Below, one piece after another: positions 10,560 to 19,132 of a DNA stretch of 55,625 bases. Position numbers and translations under genes: made by a program. Within the stretch, counting starts at the first letter, position 1. The number at the start of each line of letters is the position of its first letter. The stretch spans positions 1 through 55,625 of the forward strand of contig DCRZ01000007.1 of the NCBI GenBank assembly GCA_002325375.1, in the 5' to 3' direction. The DNA comes from Rhodospirillaceae bacterium UBA1479. Lineage in GTDB: Bacteria; Pseudomonadota; Alphaproteobacteria; Rhodospirillales; Casp-alpha2. The notes beneath the pieces are model-generated. The model worked only from the letters and a program-made list of their open reading frames with translations, was not told the DNA's origin and ran no database searches.

Positions 10560-10923
10560 CGCGCAGCACCTCATCCAGGGCGACTTCCAGGTCTCTGGTG
10601 CCGAACGGTTTGTGCAGAACCTTGGCGTTGGCCAAAACCGCGAACAAGTTCTCATAAGGGCGGATTACGCCCTTGTATCCGCCCGTCATGCCGAGCACCG
10701 GAATCTGGGAACCCAGCTTCTTCAACTCGGTCACCAGTTCGATCCCGTCGGCACCGGGCATGAAGATGTCGGTGATAATGGCGTCAACATCCTGATCGTG
10801 CAGGATGCTCAAGCAGCGGTGACCGTTTTCCGCGGCGATCACGGCATGGCCCAGCCGCTCCAGCAGTTGCACGACGAAGGCCCGGTGATCGGTGTCATCG
10901 TCGACGACGAGAATTCTTGCCAT
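10549..10923 (-). CDS. Single-domain response regulator (CheY/Spo0F-like)
   Basis: The 124 residues form one receiver domain and nothing else. The acidic pocket VVDDD (6-10), phospho-acceptor Asp52 in IITDIFMPG, the switch Thr of MTGG and the LHKPF lysine are all present. It lacks an output domain, so it should act by protein contact or as a phosphorelay shuttle. The ATG has an AAGGAAG ribosome site. It is the first gene of the minus-strand block followed by a coiled-coil protein, an EAL protein and the giant hybrid kinase, the probable phosphodonor (inference). Confidence 0.9.
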   Translation of the reverse strand: MARILVVDDDTDHRAFVVQLLERLGHAVIAAENGHRCLSILHDQDVDAIITDIFMPGADGIELVTELKKLGSQIPVLGMTGGYKGVIRPYENLFAVLANAKVLHKPFGTRDLEVALDEVLRDAA

Positions 10924-11218
10924 TTCGGCTTCCTTTTTTGCGCGTCATCCTTGCAGCGTCCGGATGCGAGGATATTTCCCATTTGTGCAGCCGAGACAGT
11001 ACCTCGACCGGCCCGCGATTTCTGCTGACCGGGAGACGAGGGAGAGCGACACAAAAGTATGGGGTGGGGTAATACCTATACGCGCAGCGCCGGCAGGCCC
11101 GTCAGGGCATGCCTTGGCCGATTTTATGAACTCGGGCGGGAGTTTGGGGCGACCCGGCGGCATGGCGCCCGGCCAGGGCAAGCCATGGCCGGGCGCGTTA
11201 CGGCACTGATCGCCGCGG
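10924..11218. other. Intergenic region between redoxin gene and response regulator
   Basis: About 295 bp without a credible gene. It must carry the promoter of the response regulator block; no clear -35/-10 pair was picked out. The only strong structure is the inverted repeat at 11165-11196, listed separately. Confidence 0.5.
11165..11196 (-). terminator. Hairpin downstream of redoxin gene
   Basis: A perfect 11-bp inverted repeat, GCGCCCGGCCA (11165-11175) with TGGCCGGGCGC (11186-11196), separated by 10 nt. It starts 22 bp past the redoxin stop codon. No T-run follows on the minus strand, so it may be a Rho-assisted or mRNA-stabilising hairpin rather than a classical intrinsic terminator. 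Confidence 0.5.
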
Positions 11219-11857
11219 TTACGAGCCGTATTTGACGCTGCAGCCGTAAGGCCGGGTACCTTGCGGATTGACCGGCTGGCCGGCCTTCATCTGGGCAAGC
11301 GCGTTCAGAACATAGTTCTGCGCCTTGGGAATGTCGGTGACATCCGCCGACTTGATGCTGTCGATGGCACCATGATAGGTGAGCAGCCCCTTGGCATCGA
11401 TGATGAACATGTGCGGCGTGGTGCGGGCACCATACAGGCGCCCGATCTCGCCCGACGGATCAAGCAGCACCGACGACGGGACCGCGTTGCGCGACTGGGT
11501 CAGGGCATCGGCCTGCGGGCCGCTGACGTTGCCCTGCTCTCCGGGGGCTGAGGAAATCACCGACAACCAGACGATGCCGTCCTGGGTGGCTTTCTTCTGC
11601 GTCATCTGCATGTTGCCGGATGAATAATGCTTCACCACGAAAGGACAGTCGTGGTTGGTCCATTCCAGGATCACGGTCTTGCCCCGGTAATCGGCGAGAT
11701 TGACCGTTTGGCCCTTGGTATCCACCCCGGTGAATACCGGGGCCGGGCTGCCGACCACGGGTTCGGCCGCAGCCGGGGACGGCGCCGCAAGGGTGGCCGC
11801 AGCCAAGACAGACAGCACGGAAAAGGCCGCAAAGCGGCGGCGGGTAAGGGTTTTCAT
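11219..11857 (-). CDS. Exported redoxin / peroxiredoxin-like protein
   Basis: The 212-residue product has a twin-arginine-like leader (TRRRFAAF, then a hydrophobic stretch and an AAA-type cleavage site near residue 31) and a thioredoxin fold of the AhpC/TSA-redoxin class. The active-site region reads NHDCPFVVKHY, a single cysteine rather than CxxC. A second Cys lies near the C-terminus (YGCSVKYGS), so a distal disulfide is possible. TTPHMF gives the cis-Pro. The ATG at 11857 with GGGAG upstream is preferred over a start six codons earlier. A periplasmic thiol or peroxide role is inferred. Confidence 0.8.
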   Translation of the reverse strand: MKTLTRRRFAAFSVLSVLAAATLAAPSPAAAEPVVGSPAPVFTGVDTKGQTVNLADYRGKTVILEWTNHDCPFVVKHYSSGNMQMTQKKATQDGIVWLSVISSAPGEQGNVSGPQADALTQSRNAVPSSVLLDPSGEIGRLYGARTTPHMFIIDAKGLLTYHGAIDSIKSADVTDIPKAQNYVLNALAQMKAGQPVNPQGTRPYGCSVKYGS

Positions 11858-11964
11858 GGCGAGAACTCCCTGCAATCTATGAGGTTAGAATTGCCGAAAT
11901 TCTACACAGGTCGCGATTTCCCCGCGAGTGACATCTTCGTGTGCGGCCGCCGCTCGCAGGCGGA

Positions 11965-13218
11965 TCAGGCGACCCTGTTCAGCAGACGCGCGCGGATGGT
12001 TCCGGAAAGTTCGCGAATTTCCGCCAGGATCGCGTCGGCGTCGGCGACCGTGCCTTCGGCTTCCAGAACGACATACCCGATTTCACCGTCGGTCTGATAG
12101 GTCTGGGCGGCGATGTTGACGTTGTTGCGGGCAAACACCTCGTTCAGGCGTTGCAGTTCACCCGGCAGGTTACGCTGAACCTGGATGAAGCGGGTTCCGC
12201 CCTGACGCGGCGACAACTGGGCCTGGGGGAAGTTGACCGAACCCTCGGTCGAGCCGACGTCGGAATATTCGACCAACTTACGCGCGACCTCCTCGCCGAT
12301 GCGTTCCTGGGCTTCTTCCGTGGACCCGCCGACATGGGGCGTCAGGATCACGTTGTCCAGGCCCTGCAGGGGCGACACGAAGGGATCGGAATTGGACGAC
12401 GGTTCCTTCGGGAACACGTCGACGGCGGCACCGCCCAGGTGGCCGTCCTTCAACGCCGCCGCCAGGGCCGGAATATCGACCACCGTGCCGCGCGAATTGT
12501 TGATCAGGAAGGCGCCCTTCTTCATGGCGCGGATTTCCGCTTCGCCGATCATGTCCTTGGTGTCCGCCGTTTCCGGGACATGCAGGGTCACGACGTCCGA
12601 CTGTTTCAACAGATCGTTCAGGTCGCGGGACGGCATGACGTTGCCGTGGCGCAGCTTGTCCGTGCGGTCGTGATAGATGACGCGCAGCCCCATGGACTCC
12701 GCAATCACCGCAAGCTGACTGCCGATATTGCCGTAGCCGATGATGCCCAGCGTCTTGCCCCGCACTTCGCGCGACCCGGCGGCGGACTTGTCCCATCCCC
12801 CGGCATGGGCCGCCTGCGACCGCGGAAAGGTGCGGCGGAACAGCATGACGATCTCGGCGATGGTCAGTTCGGCCACGGAGCGGGTATTGGAAAATGGCGC
12901 GTTGAACACCGGAATCCCGTTGTTCCGCGCAGCGTCCAGATCGATCTGATTGGTGCCCACGGAAAAGCAGCCCACGGCCATCAGGGACGGCGCCGCGTCG
13001 ATGACCTCTTTGGTCAGTTGGGTGCGCGAGCGGATGCCCAGGATGCGCACATCCTTCAGTTTTTCCTTGAGCGCGTCACCGTCGAGCGCCGTCTTCAAAC
13101 GTTCGCCATTGGAATACCCGGCGTCCTTGAAGATGGCGGAGGCCGTGGGTGAGATGCCTTCCAGCAGAAGGACCTTGATTTTTTCCTTGGGCAGGGACGG
13201 GTTCTGGATTTTCGACAT
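11965..13218 (-). CDS. serA: D-3-phosphoglycerate dehydrogenase
   Basis: This is the first committed enzyme of serine biosynthesis, oxidising 3-phosphoglycerate with NAD+. The 417-residue protein has the split substrate domain, the Rossmann domain with GIIGYGNIGSQ, the catalytic Arg in NNSRGTVVD, the catalytic His in LTPHVGG and a C-terminal ACT domain (about 345-417), the usual site of serine feedback. The start MSKIQNPSLPKEKIKVLLLEG matches the E. coli SerA N-terminus in register and gives nearly the same length (410 in E. coli). The reading frame stays open 45 codons further upstream but this extension would overlap the nap regulatory box. Confidence 0.93.
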   Translation of the reverse strand: MSKIQNPSLPKEKIKVLLLEGISPTASAIFKDAGYSNGERLKTALDGDALKEKLKDVRILGIRSRTQLTKEVIDAAPSLMAVGCFSVGTNQIDLDAARNNGIPVFNAPFSNTRSVAELTIAEIVMLFRRTFPRSQAAHAGGWDKSAAGSREVRGKTLGIIGYGNIGSQLAVIAESMGLRVIYHDRTDKLRHGNVMPSRDLNDLLKQSDVVTLHVPETADTKDMIGEAEIRAMKKGAFLINNSRGTVVDIPALAAALKDGHLGGAAVDVFPKEPSSNSDPFVSPLQGLDNVILTPHVGGSTEEAQERIGEEVARKLVEYSDVGSTEGSVNFPQAQLSPRQGGTRFIQVQRNLPGELQRLNEVFARNNVNIAAQTYQTDGEIGYVVLEAEGTVADADAILAEIRELSGTIRARLLNRVA

Positions 13219-13339
13219 GGGATCTGCGGGCGGTTTATTGGGGGGGATGAACATGTTGCGGCGCAAAATGCCGGAGCCGGGCGGCCATGGCAAGCGATAT
13301 CCCGCGACGCCGAACCGCCACAGAGATTTCTCGAGATAA

Positions 13340-13381
13340 TTGACCTGCGTCAAGACGGATGAAATGCGCCGCGTCTATGGT
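13340..13381 (+). promoter_or_regulatory. FNR/NnrR-like box and -10 element of the nap promoter
   Basis: TTGACCTGCGTCAA (13340-13353) is a perfect TTGAC-N4-GTCAA inverted repeat, the site type of Crp/Fnr-family regulators (FNR, NnrR, Dnr). TATGGT (13376-13381) sits where the -10 hexamer would be if the box is centred at -41.5 (class II activation; start near 13388). The napE ATG is at 13452. Which family member binds cannot be told from the site alone. Confidence 0.65.
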
Positions 13382-13451
13382 TTCGCTCAAATTCGCGTGC
13401 CGATGGTTCGCATTGCATGCCGCAAAGGCTGTCCGTTCAGGGAGGAAGTCA

Positions 13452-13607
13452 ATGACGTCCCCAGAGACTGATACCCGCAGGAATGAAGTCCGCGCCTTCC
13501 TGTTCCTGACCGTATTCCTGGCCCCGATCGTATCTATCGCCCTGGTCGGGGGGTTGGGCTTTTCCATCTGGATTTATCAAATGTTCGCAGGACCGCCCGG
13601 GTCCTGA
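13452..13607 (+). CDS. napE: Periplasmic nitrate reductase subunit NapE
   Basis: A 51-residue single-span membrane protein. The motif RNEVRAFLFLTVFLAPI, one transmembrane helix (about 14-43) and the ending MFAGPPGS are typical of NapE. A strong GGGAGGAAG ribosome site precedes the ATG at 13452, so earlier in-frame ATGs are not used here. It is the first gene of napEDABC. The molecular role of NapE is unclear in all organisms. Confidence 0.92.
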   Translation: MTSPETDTRRNEVRAFLFLTVFLAPIVSIALVGGLGFSIWIYQMFAGPPGS

Positions 13608-13651
13608 CGTGGCCCCATGACAGCGATACCAACCACCGGCGGGAGGAATTC

Positions 13652-13957
13652 ATGCTCGAAGGCAAGCAATCCATCATCTCACGTAGCCGCCGCGCGTTCA
13701 TTCGCGGGCGCACGCCCCATGTCGCCAGCTTGCTGGTCCAGGCCTGGCCCGACGGTATTGTCGCGACCGAGGCCGCGCTCAACGCCATCCCCGGCGTTGA
13801 AAGTCACGGGGCCGCCGGCCCCGGCAAGCTGATCGTGACCATCGATGTCGACGACGACACCGGCCTGGTCGAGGCCGTGAGCCGGATCGAGGCCGCCAAG
13901 GGCGTGATTACCGTGTCCCTGGTCTATCACCAGATGGACGAAGGAGACGCCTCATGA
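13652..13957 (+). CDS. napD: NapD, chaperone for NapA Tat signal
   Basis: The 101-residue product has the NapD ferredoxin-like fold pattern: HVASLLVQAWP, ALNAIPGVESHG, GKLIVTIDVDD and a C-terminal VSLVYHQMD strand. NapD binds the twin-arginine leader of NapA in the cytoplasm and holds it back until the molybdenum cofactor is loaded. GGAGGAATTC lies directly before the ATG. The last four bases overlap the napA start (ATGA). The N-terminal 20 residues are basic and somewhat longer than in E. coli. Confidence 0.95.
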   Translation: MLEGKQSIISRSRRAFIRGRTPHVASLLVQAWPDGIVATEAALNAIPGVESHGAAGPGKLIVTIDVDDDTGLVEAVSRIEAAKGVITVSLVYHQMDEGDAS

Positions 13958-16470
13958 GCGGGCCCAAGCTGACCCGGCGGGAATACATGAAGGCGCAGGC
14001 CGTGGCCGCCGCGATGGCGGCGGCCGGGCTGCCGGTTTCCGCCCTGGCCTCCAACCTGCCGACCGCAGCCCAGGCGACCGAATTGCGATGGTCCAAGGCC
14101 GCCTGCCGGTTCTGCGGCACGGGCTGTTCCGTCATGGTCGGGGTCAAGGACGGCCGCGTGGTGGCGACCCACGGCGACGCCAAGTCCGAGGTCAACCGGG
14201 GCCTCAACTGCGTGAAAGGCTATTTTCTGTCGAAGATCATGTACGGGGAGGACCGCCTAACGCGGCCGCTTATGCGCATGAAGGACGGCAAGTTCGACAA
14301 GAACGGCGACTTTACGCCGATCACCTGGGACCAGGCCTTCGACATCATGGCCGAGAAATGGAAGGCCGCCATCGCCAAGACCAAGGATACGGAGGAAATG
14401 CCGCCGGTCGGCATGTTCGGGTCCGGCCAATGGACCGTTTGGGAAGGATACGCCGCATCGAAGCTGATGAAGGCCGGATTCCGCTCCAACCACATCGACC
14501 CCAATGCGCGGCATTGCATGGCTTCGGCCGTCGGTGGGTTCATGCGCACCTTCGGCATGGACGAGCCCATGGGCTGCTACGACGACATGGAGAACGCCGA
14601 CGCGATCGTTCTGTGGGGCTCCAACATGGCGGAAATGCATCCGATCCTGTGGACCCGGGTGACCGACCGCCGCCTCAGCGCGCCGCACGTCAAGGTCGCC
14701 GTGCTGTCGACCTTCGAGCACCGCTGCTTCGATCTTGCCGACATCCCCATGGTGTTCACCCCGCAGACGGACCTGGCGATCCTCAATTTCATCGCCAAGC
14801 ACATCATTGAAACGGGCCGGGTGAACAAGGAATTCGTCGGCAAGCACGTGAACTTCCGCCTGGGCAATCCCGACATCGGCTACGGCCTGCGCCCAGAACA
14901 TCCGCTTGAGAAGAGCGCCAAGAACGCCAAGGACGCGAACGGATCGAAGGCCATGTCCTTCGAGGAATACGCCAAGTTCGTCGCCGATTACGATGTGGAC
15001 AGCGTGTCCAAACTGTCGGGCGTGCCCAAGGACAAGCTGATCGAACTGGCCGAGCTTTACGCCGACCCGAAGACCAGGGTCACCTCGTTCTGGACCATGG
15101 GCTTCAACCAGCATACCCGGGGCGTGTGGGCCAACAATCTGGTCTACAACATCCACCTCTTGACCGGAAAAATCTCCGAGCCCGGTAACAGCCCGTTTTC
15201 CCTGACAGGCCAACCGTCGGCCTGCGGCACGGCGCGCGAGGTCGGCACCTTCTCCCACCGCCTGCCCGCCGACCTGGTGGTCGCCAAGAAGGAACACCGC
15301 GACATCGCGGAAAAGATCTGGAAGCTGCCGGAAGGCACGATCCCCGGCAAGAACGGCTATCACGCCGTGGTCCAGAACCGCATGCTCAAGGACGGCAAGC
15401 TCAATTGCTACTGGGTTCAGTGCAACAACAACATGCAGGCGGCGGCCAACATCAACGAGGAAGGCTATCCGGGCTACCGCAATCCGGACAATTTCATCGT
15501 CGTGTCCGACGCCTATCCGACGGTGACCGCCCAGGCCGCAGACCTGATCCTGCCGACCGCCATGTGGGTGGAAAAGGAAGGCGCCTACGGCAATGCCGAG
15601 CGGCGCACCCAGTTCTGGTACCAGCAGGTCAAGGCGCCGGGCGATGCCCGCTCCGACCTGTGGCAACTGGTCGAATTCTCGAAGCGGTTCAAGGTCGAGG
15701 ACGTCTGGCCCGCCAAGCTGATCGCCAGGCAGCCGGACCTGAAGGGCAAGACGCTCTATGACGTGCTGTTCAGGAACGGCAACGTCGACAAGTTTCCGCT
15801 CGGCCATGCCAGCCTGGAATTCGACAACGACGAGTCCAAGCATTTCGGCTTCTACCTGCAGAAGGGCCTGTTCGAGGAATACGCCGCCTTCGGACGCGGC
15901 CACGGCCACGACCTTGCCCCCTTCGACACCTACCATCAGGTGCGTGGCCTGCGCTGGCCCGTGGTCGACGGCAAGGAAACTAAGTGGCGCTACCGTGAAG
16001 GCACGGACCCTTATGTAAAGGCCGGCAAGGGGGTCGAGTTTTACGGCAAACCCGACGGGCGGGCCTGGATTTTCGCCCTGCCCTACGAGCCGGCGGCGGA
16101 AAGCCCTGACAAGGAATACGACCTGTGGCTGTCCACGGGGCGGGTGCTGGAGCACTGGCATTCCGGATCGATGACCCAGCGCGTGCCGGAACTGTACAAG
16201 GCGGTGCCCGATGCCAAGGTGTTCATGCACCCGGACGACGCCAAGGCCCGCGGGCTCAGGCGCGGCGACGACGTGCGGGTGATCTCCCGGCGCGGTGAAA
16301 TCCGCACCCGGGTCGAAACCCGGGGCCGCAACAAGCCGCCCATCGGCCTGGTCTTCGTGCCCTGGTTCGACGCCAGCCAGCTGATCAACAAGGTCACCCT
16401 GGACGCCACGGACCCCATCTCCAAACAGACGGATTACAAAAAATGCGCCATCAAGATCGTCAAGGCCTGA
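13954..16470 (+). CDS. napA: Periplasmic nitrate reductase, catalytic subunit
   Basis: NapA reduces nitrate to nitrite at a bis-MGD molybdenum centre in the periplasm. The 838-residue precursor has the twin-arginine motif LTRREYMKAQ (6-15). It has four cysteines for one [4Fe-4S] cluster (Cys51, Cys54, Cys58 and Cys86, in CRFCGTGC and NCVKG) and the Mo-ligand Cys188 in NARHCMASAVGGF. The C-terminal molybdopterin dinucleotide domain includes GRVLEHWHSGSMT. Length is close to the E. coli enzyme (828). It overlaps napD by 4 bp and napB by 28 bp, so the operon is translationally coupled. Confidence 0.98.
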   Translation: MSGPKLTRREYMKAQAVAAAMAAAGLPVSALASNLPTAAQATELRWSKAACRFCGTGCSVMVGVKDGRVVATHGDAKSEVNRGLNCVKGYFLSKIMYGEDRLTRPLMRMKDGKFDKNGDFTPITWDQAFDIMAEKWKAAIAKTKDTEEMPPVGMFGSGQWTVWEGYAASKLMKAGFRSNHIDPNARHCMASAVGGFMRTFGMDEPMGCYDDMENADAIVLWGSNMAEMHPILWTRVTDRRLSAPHVKVAVLSTFEHRCFDLADIPMVFTPQTDLAILNFIAKHIIETGRVNKEFVGKHVNFRLGNPDIGYGLRPEHPLEKSAKNAKDANGSKAMSFEEYAKFVADYDVDSVSKLSGVPKDKLIELAELYADPKTRVTSFWTMGFNQHTRGVWANNLVYNIHLLTGKISEPGNSPFSLTGQPSACGTAREVGTFSHRLPADLVVAKKEHRDIAEKIWKLPEGTIPGKNGYHAVVQNRMLKDGKLNCYWVQCNNNMQAAANINEEGYPGYRNPDNFIVVSDAYPTVTAQAADLILPTAMWVEKEGAYGNAERRTQFWYQQVKAPGDARSDLWQLVEFSKRFKVEDVWPAKLIARQPDLKGKTLYDVLFRNGNVDKFPLGHASLEFDNDESKHFGFYLQKGLFEEYAAFGRGHGHDLAPFDTYHQVRGLRWPVVDGKETKWRYREGTDPYVKAGKGVEFYGKPDGRAWIFALPYEPAAESPDKEYDLWLSTGRVLEHWHSGSMTQRVPELYKAVPDAKVFMHPDDAKARGLRRGDDVRVISRRGEIRTRVETRGRNKPPIGLVFVPWFDASQLINKVTLDATDPISKQTDYKKCAIKIVKA

Positions 16471-16943
16471 GCGCCCGCGCCGTTCTGCTGGCCTGTGCCG
16501 CCGTCCTGGCGACGGCCCTTGCCGCCGGCTCCGTCATTGCCGCCGATACCACGGCGACCCTGCGCAAGGACGACATCACCAGCCAGAAAGCGCCGCCGCC
16601 GATGGCCCGGGTAGAAAATCGGGACCTCAAGCGGGCGCGGAACTATCCGGAACAGCCGCCGACCATCCCGCATCAGATCCGCGACTATCAGATTGACCGC
16701 AACGTCAACAAATGCCTGACCTGCCACTCACGCACGGCGGTCGAACAGTCCCAAGCGCCCATGGTCAGCGTCACCCATTTCATGGACCGCGACGGACAGG
16801 TGCGGGGGGCGGTGTCGCCGCGCCGCTATTTCTGCCTGCAATGCCATGTGCCGCAGACTGACGCCAAGCCCCTGGTCGGCAATACCTTCCGGGATGTCGA
16901 TGCGGTCATCCAGGAAGCCATCCCGGGCCGCAAGGAGAATTAA
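16443..16943 (+). CDS. napB: Diheme cytochrome c subunit of periplasmic nitrate reductase
   Basis: This 166-residue precursor has a Sec leader with a hydrophobic core at about 12-33 and two heme c sites, CLTCH (91-95) and CLQCH (131-135). VTHFMDRDG and RRYFCLQCHVPQ are typical NapB surroundings. It passes electrons from NapC to NapA. The start lies 28 bp inside napA; the frame and leader fit this ATG. The ending QEAIPGRKEN is close to the family's usual C-terminus. Confidence 0.96.
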   Translation: MRHQDRQGLSARAVLLACAAVLATALAAGSVIAADTTATLRKDDITSQKAPPPMARVENRDLKRARNYPEQPPTIPHQIRDYQIDRNVNKCLTCHSRTAVEQSQAPMVSVTHFMDRDGQVRGAVSPRRYFCLQCHVPQTDAKPLVGNTFRDVDAVIQEAIPGRKEN

Positions 16944-16946
16944 GCC

Positions 16947-17537
16947 GTGGCCCTTCGCGACAGCATCATCACCCTGTGGAAGACCCTGACGGGGCCGGCC
17001 AGGCACTTTTCCCTGGGTTTCCTGACCTTCGGCGGGTTCATCGCCGGGATCGTGTTCTGGGGCGGGTTCAACACCGCGCTGGAACTGACGAACACGGAAA
17101 CCTTCTGCATCTCCTGTCATGAAATGCGCGACAACGTGTATGCGGAGCTGAAATCGACCATCCACTACACCAATCGATCCGGCGTGCGCGCGACCTGCCC
17201 GGACTGCCACGTCCCGCACCAATGGACGGACAAGATCGCGCGCAAGATGCAGGCCTCGAAAGAGGTCTGGGGCAAGATTTTCGGCACCATTTCGACCCGC
17301 GACAAGTTCCTGGAAAAGCGGCTGGAGTTGGCCGGACACGAGTGGGAGCGCCTGAAGGCCAACGATTCTCTGGAATGCCGCAACTGCCACAACTTCGAAT
17401 TCATGGATTTCACGGCACAGAGCAAACGGGCCGCCGACCACCACGCACGGTTCCTTGCCAACAGGGAAAAGACCTGCATCGATTGCCACAAGGGCATCGC
17501 CCACCGCCTGCCGGACATGGCGGGAATCGCAAAGTGA
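16947..17537 (+). CDS. napC: Tetraheme membrane cytochrome c NapC
   Basis: NapC takes electrons from membrane quinol and hands them to NapB. The 196-residue protein has one N-terminal membrane anchor (about 22-43) and four CxxCH heme sites at 54-58, 84-88, 144-148 and 177-181. The spacing and CISCHEM are typical of the NapC/NirT family. The start is GTG, three bases after the napB stop, with AAGGAG shortly upstream. No napF, napG, napH or ccm genes are nearby, so the quinol-NapC-NapB-NapA route appears to be the only one encoded here. Confidence 0.96.
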   Translation: MALRDSIITLWKTLTGPARHFSLGFLTFGGFIAGIVFWGGFNTALELTNTETFCISCHEMRDNVYAELKSTIHYTNRSGVRATCPDCHVPHQWTDKIARKMQASKEVWGKIFGTISTRDKFLEKRLELAGHEWERLKANDSLECRNCHNFEFMDFTAQSKRAADHHARFLANREKTCIDCHKGIAHRLPDMAGIAK

Positions 17538-17559
17538 CGAAGTCGGGTCGAAATTAAGG

Positions 17560-17584
17560 CGCGGCCCGCCGCCGCGATCTTTTC
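17560..17584 (+). terminator. Probable terminator of the nap operon
   Basis: CGCGGC (17560-17565), a 5-nt loop, GCCGCG (17571-17576), then ATCTTTT. It lies 23 bp after the napC stop. A short GC stem followed by a T-run fits a modest Rho-independent terminator. Confidence 0.55.
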
Positions 17585-17640
17585 CCCGCCACGGTTCCAG
17601 CGCAGAATGACGCCTCCGCAAACGAAACGGAGGACCCGCC

Positions 17641-18489
17641 ATGCCCGCGTCGCCATCCGCAGAAGCCCAGCTGTCAGAAATCCTGTCTCCCGAACGGGGC
17701 GCCGTCGTCACGGGTGCCGCCAGCGGCATCGGCCTTGCCGCCGCCAAACGCTTTGCGGCGCTGGGCATGCATGTCTGCCTGGCCGACCTGGACGAAACCG
17801 CCCTGGACACCGCCCATGAGGAGGTCCGCGCCGCCGCCCAGGCCGGACGCGTCATGTCCATGGCCGTTGACGTCGCCGACCCGGGTGCCATGGCGGCGCT
17901 GAGAGACAGGGTGCAGGACACCTTCGGCGGCGTCGCGCTGTTGATGAACAACGCTGTCGCCCGGCACTCGGGCGGCTGCCTGGACGAACCGGACAACTGG
18001 CGCAAAACGCTGGACGTCGGTCTGTTCGGGGTGATCAACGGCTGTCAGGCCTTCGCCCCGGACATGATCGCGGCGGGGGCACCGGCGATGATCGTCAACG
18101 TGGGCTCCAAGCAGGGCATCACCAATCCGCCCGGCCGCCCCCATTACAACGTCGCCAAGGCCGCCGTGAAGGCCTACACGGAACTGCTGCAGCACGAATT
18201 GCGGAGTGGCGGCGGCGCCGTCACCACCCATCTGCTGATCCCCGGCATGACCACGACGGGCGGCCGCGACCACCGGCCCGGCGCCTGGTGGCCGGACCAG
18301 GTGGTTGATTTCATGCTGGAGGCCCTGGAACGCGGCGATTTCTACATCCTCTGCCCCGACGGCGAGGTGACCCCGGAAATGGACGCCAAGCGCATCCTCT
18401 GGGCCGCCCGCGACATCACCGAAAACCGTCCTCCCCTGACCCGCTGGCATCCGAGTTTCAAGGCCGCCTTCGACGCCTTCGAGCCCTGA
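17641..18489 (+). CDS. Short-chain dehydrogenase/reductase
   Basis: A 282-residue classical SDR. The cofactor motif TGAASGIG (24-31), an acidic residue after beta-2 (ADLD, suggesting NAD), NNA, the catalytic Ser in VNVGSKQG and the YNVAK Tyr/Lys pair are all visible. A 14-residue N-terminal extension and a longer C-terminal tail (WHPSFKAAFDAF) go beyond the minimal fold. GGAGG precedes the ATG. It follows the nap terminator and seems to be a separate unit. The substrate cannot be named. Confidence 0.85.
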   Translation: MPASPSAEAQLSEILSPERGAVVTGAASGIGLAAAKRFAALGMHVCLADLDETALDTAHEEVRAAAQAGRVMSMAVDVADPGAMAALRDRVQDTFGGVALLMNNAVARHSGGCLDEPDNWRKTLDVGLFGVINGCQAFAPDMIAAGAPAMIVNVGSKQGITNPPGRPHYNVAKAAVKAYTELLQHELRSGGGAVTTHLLIPGMTTTGGRDHRPGAWWPDQVVDFMLEALERGDFYILCPDGEVTPEMDAKRILWAARDITENRPPLTRWHPSFKAAFDAFEP

Positions 18490-18600
18490 CCGCGGGGACC
18501 CGCCACACCGCCGATTCCCATTGAAAATGGTCCGGACCGGGCCCATATCAGGCGGACAATCCGGCACGAGACCGGATCATCCGTCTTTGGGAGACACCTC

Positions 18601-19125
18601 ATGAAAACCTTCATCGCGGCCGCGTTGGCGGCCCTTATCGTTGCCACCGGCGCCCAGGCGGCGTCGGTCACCGTCACCATGCATCAGACCTCGGCCGCGG
18701 GCATCGGGCCGATCCTCGGCACCGTGGTGTTCCAGGATACCGCGCGGGGCCTGCGCATCGCCCCCAATCTGTCGGGCCTGAGCGAGGGCGAACACGGCTT
18801 CCACGTCCATGAGCATCCCAGCTGCAACCACAAGGAAAAGGACGGCAAGCACGTGCCCGGCCTGGCGGCGGGCGGCCATTTTGATCCGGCCAATACGGGC
18901 AAGCACCTGGGCCCTGACGGCGACGGGCACCTGGGTGACCTGCCCGTACTCTATGCCGCGGCCGACGGCACGGCGACCCGCGAAAGCTATGCCGCACGCC
19001 TGAAAACCTCGGACCTGGCCGGCCGTTCGATCATGATCCACGCCGGTGGTGATACATATTCGGACACCCCGGCGCCGCTCGGCGGCGGTGGTGCGCGCGC
19101 CGCCTGCGGCGTGGTGGTCTACTAA
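18601..19125 (+). CDS. sodC: Periplasmic Cu/Zn superoxide dismutase
   Basis: SodC converts superoxide to oxygen and hydrogen peroxide in the periplasm. The 174-residue precursor has a Sec leader ending at AQA (18-20). All metal ligands of the bacterial enzyme can be placed: His68, His70, His93 and His147 for copper; His93, His102, His110 and Asp113 for zinc. Cys75 and Cys169 form the conserved disulfide. GFHVHEHPSC and GARAACGVV are family signatures. The ATG has a GGGAGA site upstream. It appears monocistronic and converges with a minus-strand SDR only a few bases downstream. Confidence 0.95.
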   Translation: MKTFIAAALAALIVATGAQAASVTVTMHQTSAAGIGPILGTVVFQDTARGLRIAPNLSGLSEGEHGFHVHEHPSCNHKEKDGKHVPGLAAGGHFDPANTGKHLGPDGDGHLGDLPVLYAAADGTATRESYAARLKTSDLAGRSIMIHAGGDTYSDTPAPLGGGGARAACGVVVY

Positions 19126-19132
19126 GAGCCGC

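Noticed and set aside
14257..16230. 657-codon minus-strand frame opposite napA
   Set aside because: Antisense shadow; napA is complete with all cofactor ligands.
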